64,000 nucleotides of DNA from Bacillus_BD oryzisoli_A. Lineage in GTDB: Bacteria; Bacillota; Bacilli; Bacillales; Cytobacillaceae. The notes beneath the pieces are model-generated. The model made no database searches. It was given only the letters and a program-made list of their open reading frames with translations, and had not been told where the DNA came from. The position numbers and the translations under genes were made by a program. Shown piece after piece: positions 61,345 to 64,000 of this stretch. How positions within the stretch are numbered: position 1 is the stretch's first letter; every line of letters begins with the position of its first letter. The stretch spans positions 1-64,000 of the forward strand of contig NZ_JBHZRC010000005.1 in assembly GCF_043641075.1 (NCBI RefSeq), read 5' to 3'.

Positions 61345-62898
61345 TTAGAACACCTTCGTAGTCCAATCCTCACAATTCCAAATATCAGTCGCAATTTCAC
61401 GATAGAAATCAGGTTCGTGGGATACCATCAAGATACTTCCGCGATAGGCCTTTAACGCACGCTTTAATTCTTCTTTTGCGTCAACATCCAAGTGATTGGT
61501 AGGCTCGTCTAGAATTAATAAATTTGTTTCTGTGTTTAAAATTTTACACAAACGAACTTTGGCTTTTTCGCCACCAGAAAGGACTTCAATTTTACTTTCA
61601 ATATGCTTCGTCGTTAATCCGCATTTTGCAAGAGCGGCACGGACTTCAGCCTGATTCATACTTGGGAACTCGCTCCAAATCTCCTCAATACAAGTATTGT
61701 AGTTGGACTGTTTCACTTCCTGCTCGAAGTAACCGATGTATTGATACTCACCACGTTCCACTTTACCCGAAATGGGATTAATCAACCCAAGAATACTTTT
61801 TAAAAGAGTAGACTTACCAATACCGTTTGCACCGACAAATGCAATTTTCTGTCCGCGTTCCATTTTTAAATTAAGCGGGCGAGAAAGGGGTTCGTTGTAA
61901 CCAATAACAAGATCTTCCGTCTCGAAGATCCAGCGACTGGATGCACGAGCTTCTTTGAAATTAAACTCTGGCTTCGGTTTCTCTTTCCCCAATTCAATAA
62001 CTTCCATTTTGTCGAGCTTCTTTTGACGAGACATCGCCATATTACGAGTCGCAACACTTGCCTTGTTACGAGCAACGAAATCCTTTAACTCAGCAATTTC
62101 TTGTTGTTGACGCTTATAAGCAGACTCTAGCTGCTGCTTCTTCATTTCATGTATTTTTAAGAAGTTATCATAATCACCAGCATAGCGATTTAACTCTTGG
62201 TTTTCCATGTGATAGATCAAGTTAACAACATTGTTCAAGAATGGAATATCATGCGAAATCAAGATAAATGCATTTTCATATTCCTGTAAATAGCGCTTCA
62301 ACCATTCGATATGCTGTTCATCCAAATAGTTCGTAGGCTCGTCTAGTAATAGAATTTCAGGCTTTTCTAGCAAAAGCTTAGCTAGCAAAACCTTCGTACG
62401 CTGCCCACCACTAAGATCATCTACATCTCGATCGAGTCCAACATCGTCTAATCCTAGACCACGTGCAACTTCCTCAACCTTTGAATTAATTTGATAGAAA
62501 TCATTACTATCTAACGTTTCTTGTAGCTCTCCAACCTCTGCAAGTAATGCATCAATATCTGCACCTTCATCGCCCATTTTTGCATAAAGTGCATTGATCT
62601 CTGCTTCCGCATCAAAAAGATATTGAAAAGCAGTACTCAAAGCGTCACGCATTGTAGTACCTTTTTGCAGTACAGCATGCTGATCTAAATAGCCAACACG
62701 AACCTTTCGTGACCACTCCACTTTCCCTTCGTCGGGCTGCAACTTTCCAGTAACAATATTCATGAAGGTAGACTTACCCTCACCATTTGCTCCAACGAGT
62801 CCAACGTGCTCTCCTTTTAAAAGTCGAAAAGACACATTATTAAAAATCGCACGGTCACCGAAACCGTGACTTAAATTTTGTACATTTAATACGCTCAT
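61345..62898 (-). CDS. ABC-F family ATPase
   Basis: The 517-residue protein holds two ABC domains and no membrane part, so it acts on ribosomes or in the cytoplasm. Domain 1: Walker A GANGEGKST, signature LSGGQRTKV, Walker B LLLDEPTNYLD. Domain 2: GANGIGKST, LSGGEKAKV, LLILDEPTNHLD. A charged linker (residues ~240-300) joins them. ABC-F proteins include translation factors and some antibiotic resistance proteins; the short linker and the absence of resistance neighbours favour a housekeeping role of the YbiT/YkpA kind. Start ATG 62898 behind aaggagtt. Confidence 0.92.
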   Translation of the reverse strand: MSVLNVQNLSHGFGDRAIFNNVSFRLLKGEHVGLVGANGEGKSTFMNIVTGKLQPDEGKVEWSRKVRVGYLDQHAVLQKGTTMRDALSTAFQYLFDAEAEINALYAKMGDEGADIDALLAEVGELQETLDSNDFYQINSKVEEVARGLGLDDVGLDRDVDDLSGGQRTKVLLAKLLLEKPEILLLDEPTNYLDEQHIEWLKRYLQEYENAFILISHDIPFLNNVVNLIYHMENQELNRYAGDYDNFLKIHEMKKQQLESAYKRQQQEIAELKDFVARNKASVATRNMAMSRQKKLDKMEVIELGKEKPKPEFNFKEARASSRWIFETEDLVIGYNEPLSRPLNLKMERGQKIAFVGANGIGKSTLLKSILGLINPISGKVERGEYQYIGYFEQEVKQSNYNTCIEEIWSEFPSMNQAEVRAALAKCGLTTKHIESKIEVLSGGEKAKVRLCKILNTETNLLILDEPTNHLDVDAKEELKRALKAYRGSILMVSHEPDFYREIATDIWNCEDWTTKVF

Positions 62899-63449
62899 TT
62901 TTTTAACTCCTTATCTAATGTCACATGAAGTTATCTTACTAGATTTTAGCTTCTTTTTCTATCTTGAAGTTATTTATGTGAAAAAATGTCATTCGATTTT
63001 TGGGCAGATATTGAAGTCTGCTGTTTCTTATTTAAATGAGGTGATGGAATTATAATTACATGGGGTTATTAAAATAGTTCAGAGTCTATTATACAACTGA
63101 ACTAGGAGGTAAGATATGAGGTTTTCTCATGTGGAAATAGTTGTACAAAAAATGAAAGAATTGGCTGAGTGCTAAATTGTAATTTTTTATGTGCAGTCCA
63201 TAGGCAATTTCGAAACCTAAATTTGTGTTTGAAAAAACCTCATTTACAATAGTTAAGGTGAACCATCTCGTAAATATTTATTATTAGAACGGTAATGGGT
63301 TTACTATATAATGAATGATCAAAATCTATGTTATTCAGTGTTATAATATCCCCAGTAATTACGGTAATGCTAAATCAATAAAAGAAAATCACTCCGGCTA
63401 AATTTCCAAACCAGATAATAGAATGATGAAAAAAGGAGTAGAAAATAGG
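62899..63449. other. Intergenic region between the ABC-F gene and the last gene
   Basis: An AT-rich 551-base gap. It includes the minus-strand promoter of the ABC-F gene, a short plus-strand ORF at 63116 with a perfect ribosome site, and the promoter of the gene at 63450 (tataat near 63346 is a likely -10). No terminator stands out. Confidence 0.35.
63116..63175 (+). pseudogene. 19-codon ORF, possible remnant of a VOC-type gene
   Basis: The peptide MRFSHVEIVVQKMKELAEC is preceded by a perfect aggaggt site with seven-base spacing. Glyoxalase/VOC proteins commonly begin in this manner (M-x-F-x-HVEIVV). The stop at 63173 truncates it and no continuation in other frames is seen. It may be a real small protein or the stump of a lost gene. 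Confidence 0.35.
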
Positions 63450-64000
63450 ATGAAATCACCTGGATTAAATTTTGGAGTATATCCATTAAGTGTGGCTGGA
63501 ACACCTTTTGGGCTGGCTCAAGGCCCAGAGGATCATTATGAAAACATTCAAAGGGCAATACAGGATCTTAAAGGTGATTCAAAAAAGCTATTTTCAAGAA
63601 ACTATCTTATTTATACAAAGAAATGGGAAGCAAAGATGCTTTCAAATGCAGAGCAGTATTTAGCTGCTGGTTTATTAGATGATGTGACCTTGGGGGTCGG
63701 TGATTGGACGGACGAACAGGAAACTGAAATCGATATTAGAAATTGGCTTGATTTTATTCGAAATGTGATAAACAAATATGGTTCTCGCTTGTCCTCTCTT
63801 CAAATAACAAATGAACCCAACCTTTCCTTCATGGAAGGATCAAAGCCGTATATCATGCAAGCCCTTGTGGAAGGTGTCATAACAGCAAAACAAGAAGCTA
63901 GGAAACTCAATCTACCGTTGAAGATAGGGTTCGGATCGGTGCCTGAAAGTCAGGCTTCGGTCCCTCATTTTTGGGAAAACCTTGCTAGGGAAGGGGGAGA
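63450..64000 (+). CDS. Glycosidase-like TIM-barrel protein, N-terminal part
   Basis: The frame opens at ATG 63450 behind aaaaggag and stays open to the window end (183 codons seen). The N-terminus reads MKSPGLNFGVYPLSVAGTPF; later SSLQITNEPNLSF contains an NEP triplet of the sort that carries the acid/base Glu in clan A glycoside hydrolases, after a strand. There is no signal peptide. The exact family and substrate cannot be told from this part; a non-catalytic barrel is possible. Confidence 0.65.
   Translation, partial: MKSPGLNFGVYPLSVAGTPFGLAQGPEDHYENIQRAIQDLKGDSKKLFSRNYLIYTKKWEAKMLSNAEQYLAAGLLDDVTLGVGDWTDEQETEIDIRNWLDFIRNVINKYGSRLSSLQITNEPNLSFMEGSKPYIMQALVEGVITAKQEARKLNLPLKIGFGSVPESQASVPHFWENLAREGG

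Overview
The window is chromosomal DNA of a low-GC Gram-positive endospore-former lineage (Bacillaceae; a Bacillus/Neobacillus-type genome is my best guess, from protein similarity by eye and gene order). The order purEKBCSQLFMNHD - yerA - yerB - yerC - pcrB - pcrA - ligA - yerH/camS - gatCAB - dgkB - rlmCD follows the Bacillus subtilis purE-yefA region closely, with local insertions and losses.

Layout. 1-340: 3' end of a 23S rRNA gene, a 5S rRNA gene and its terminator. 455-1524: a GNAT acetyltransferase, a 25-codon ORF and a NETI-motif protein (yebG). 1523-1820: pur control region with two opposed PurBoxes, a SigA promoter, a guanine-type purine riboswitch and its terminator. 1875-14979: complete twelve-gene pur operon from PRPP to IMP, plus purB. 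15042-27849: DUF2892 protein, yerA, yerB, yerC, pcrB, pcrA, ligA, camS. pcrA is split by a 2.7-kb group II intron. 28070-31686: glyoxylate shunt (malate synthase, isocitrate lyase) and a YueI-like protein. 31804-36642: gatCAB and a convergent Na+/proline symporter. 36945-41817: thioredoxin-like protein, plsY, a YvbH-type PH protein, a CBS/CorC membrane protein and dgkB. 41923-42570: a 52-bp hairpin tandem array. 42802-47031: two extracytoplasmic flavin lipoproteins and a membrane-anchored metallophosphoesterase. 47191-50546: rlmCD, two DUF2382 proteins and an FMN reductase. 51156-59149: an aromatic-ring degradation island. 59539-64000: M20 peptidase between two copies of a ~228-bp direct repeat, an ABC-F ATPase and the start of a glycosidase-like gene cut by the window end.

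How the genes work together. The pur genes form one transcription unit under PurR and riboswitch control. aceB and aceA share a near-palindromic upstream motif. The aromatic island encodes a biphenyl/toluene-type ring-hydroxylating dioxygenase (large and small subunit, Rieske ferredoxin), a cis-dihydrodiol dehydrogenase, a broken 23-codon remnant of a type I extradiol dioxygenase (bphC-like), a PucR-type regulator, and a class III (LigB-type) extradiol dioxygenase flanked by two paralogous meta-cleavage hydrolases. No ferredoxin reductase and no lower-pathway hydratase/aldolase lie in the window.

Most notable: the group II intron sits inside the codon after the Walker B motif of the helicase gene pcrA. 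Removing exactly 20368-23090 restores a 739-codon reading frame, so the cell must splice this intron to make PcrA, yet the maturase reading frame carries an in-frame amber codon near its start. Other unexplained structures are the 52-bp hairpin array, the ~228-bp direct repeats, a perfect 62-nt palindrome, and a 14-nt sequence exactly complementary to the ribosome binding site of a DUF2382 gene.
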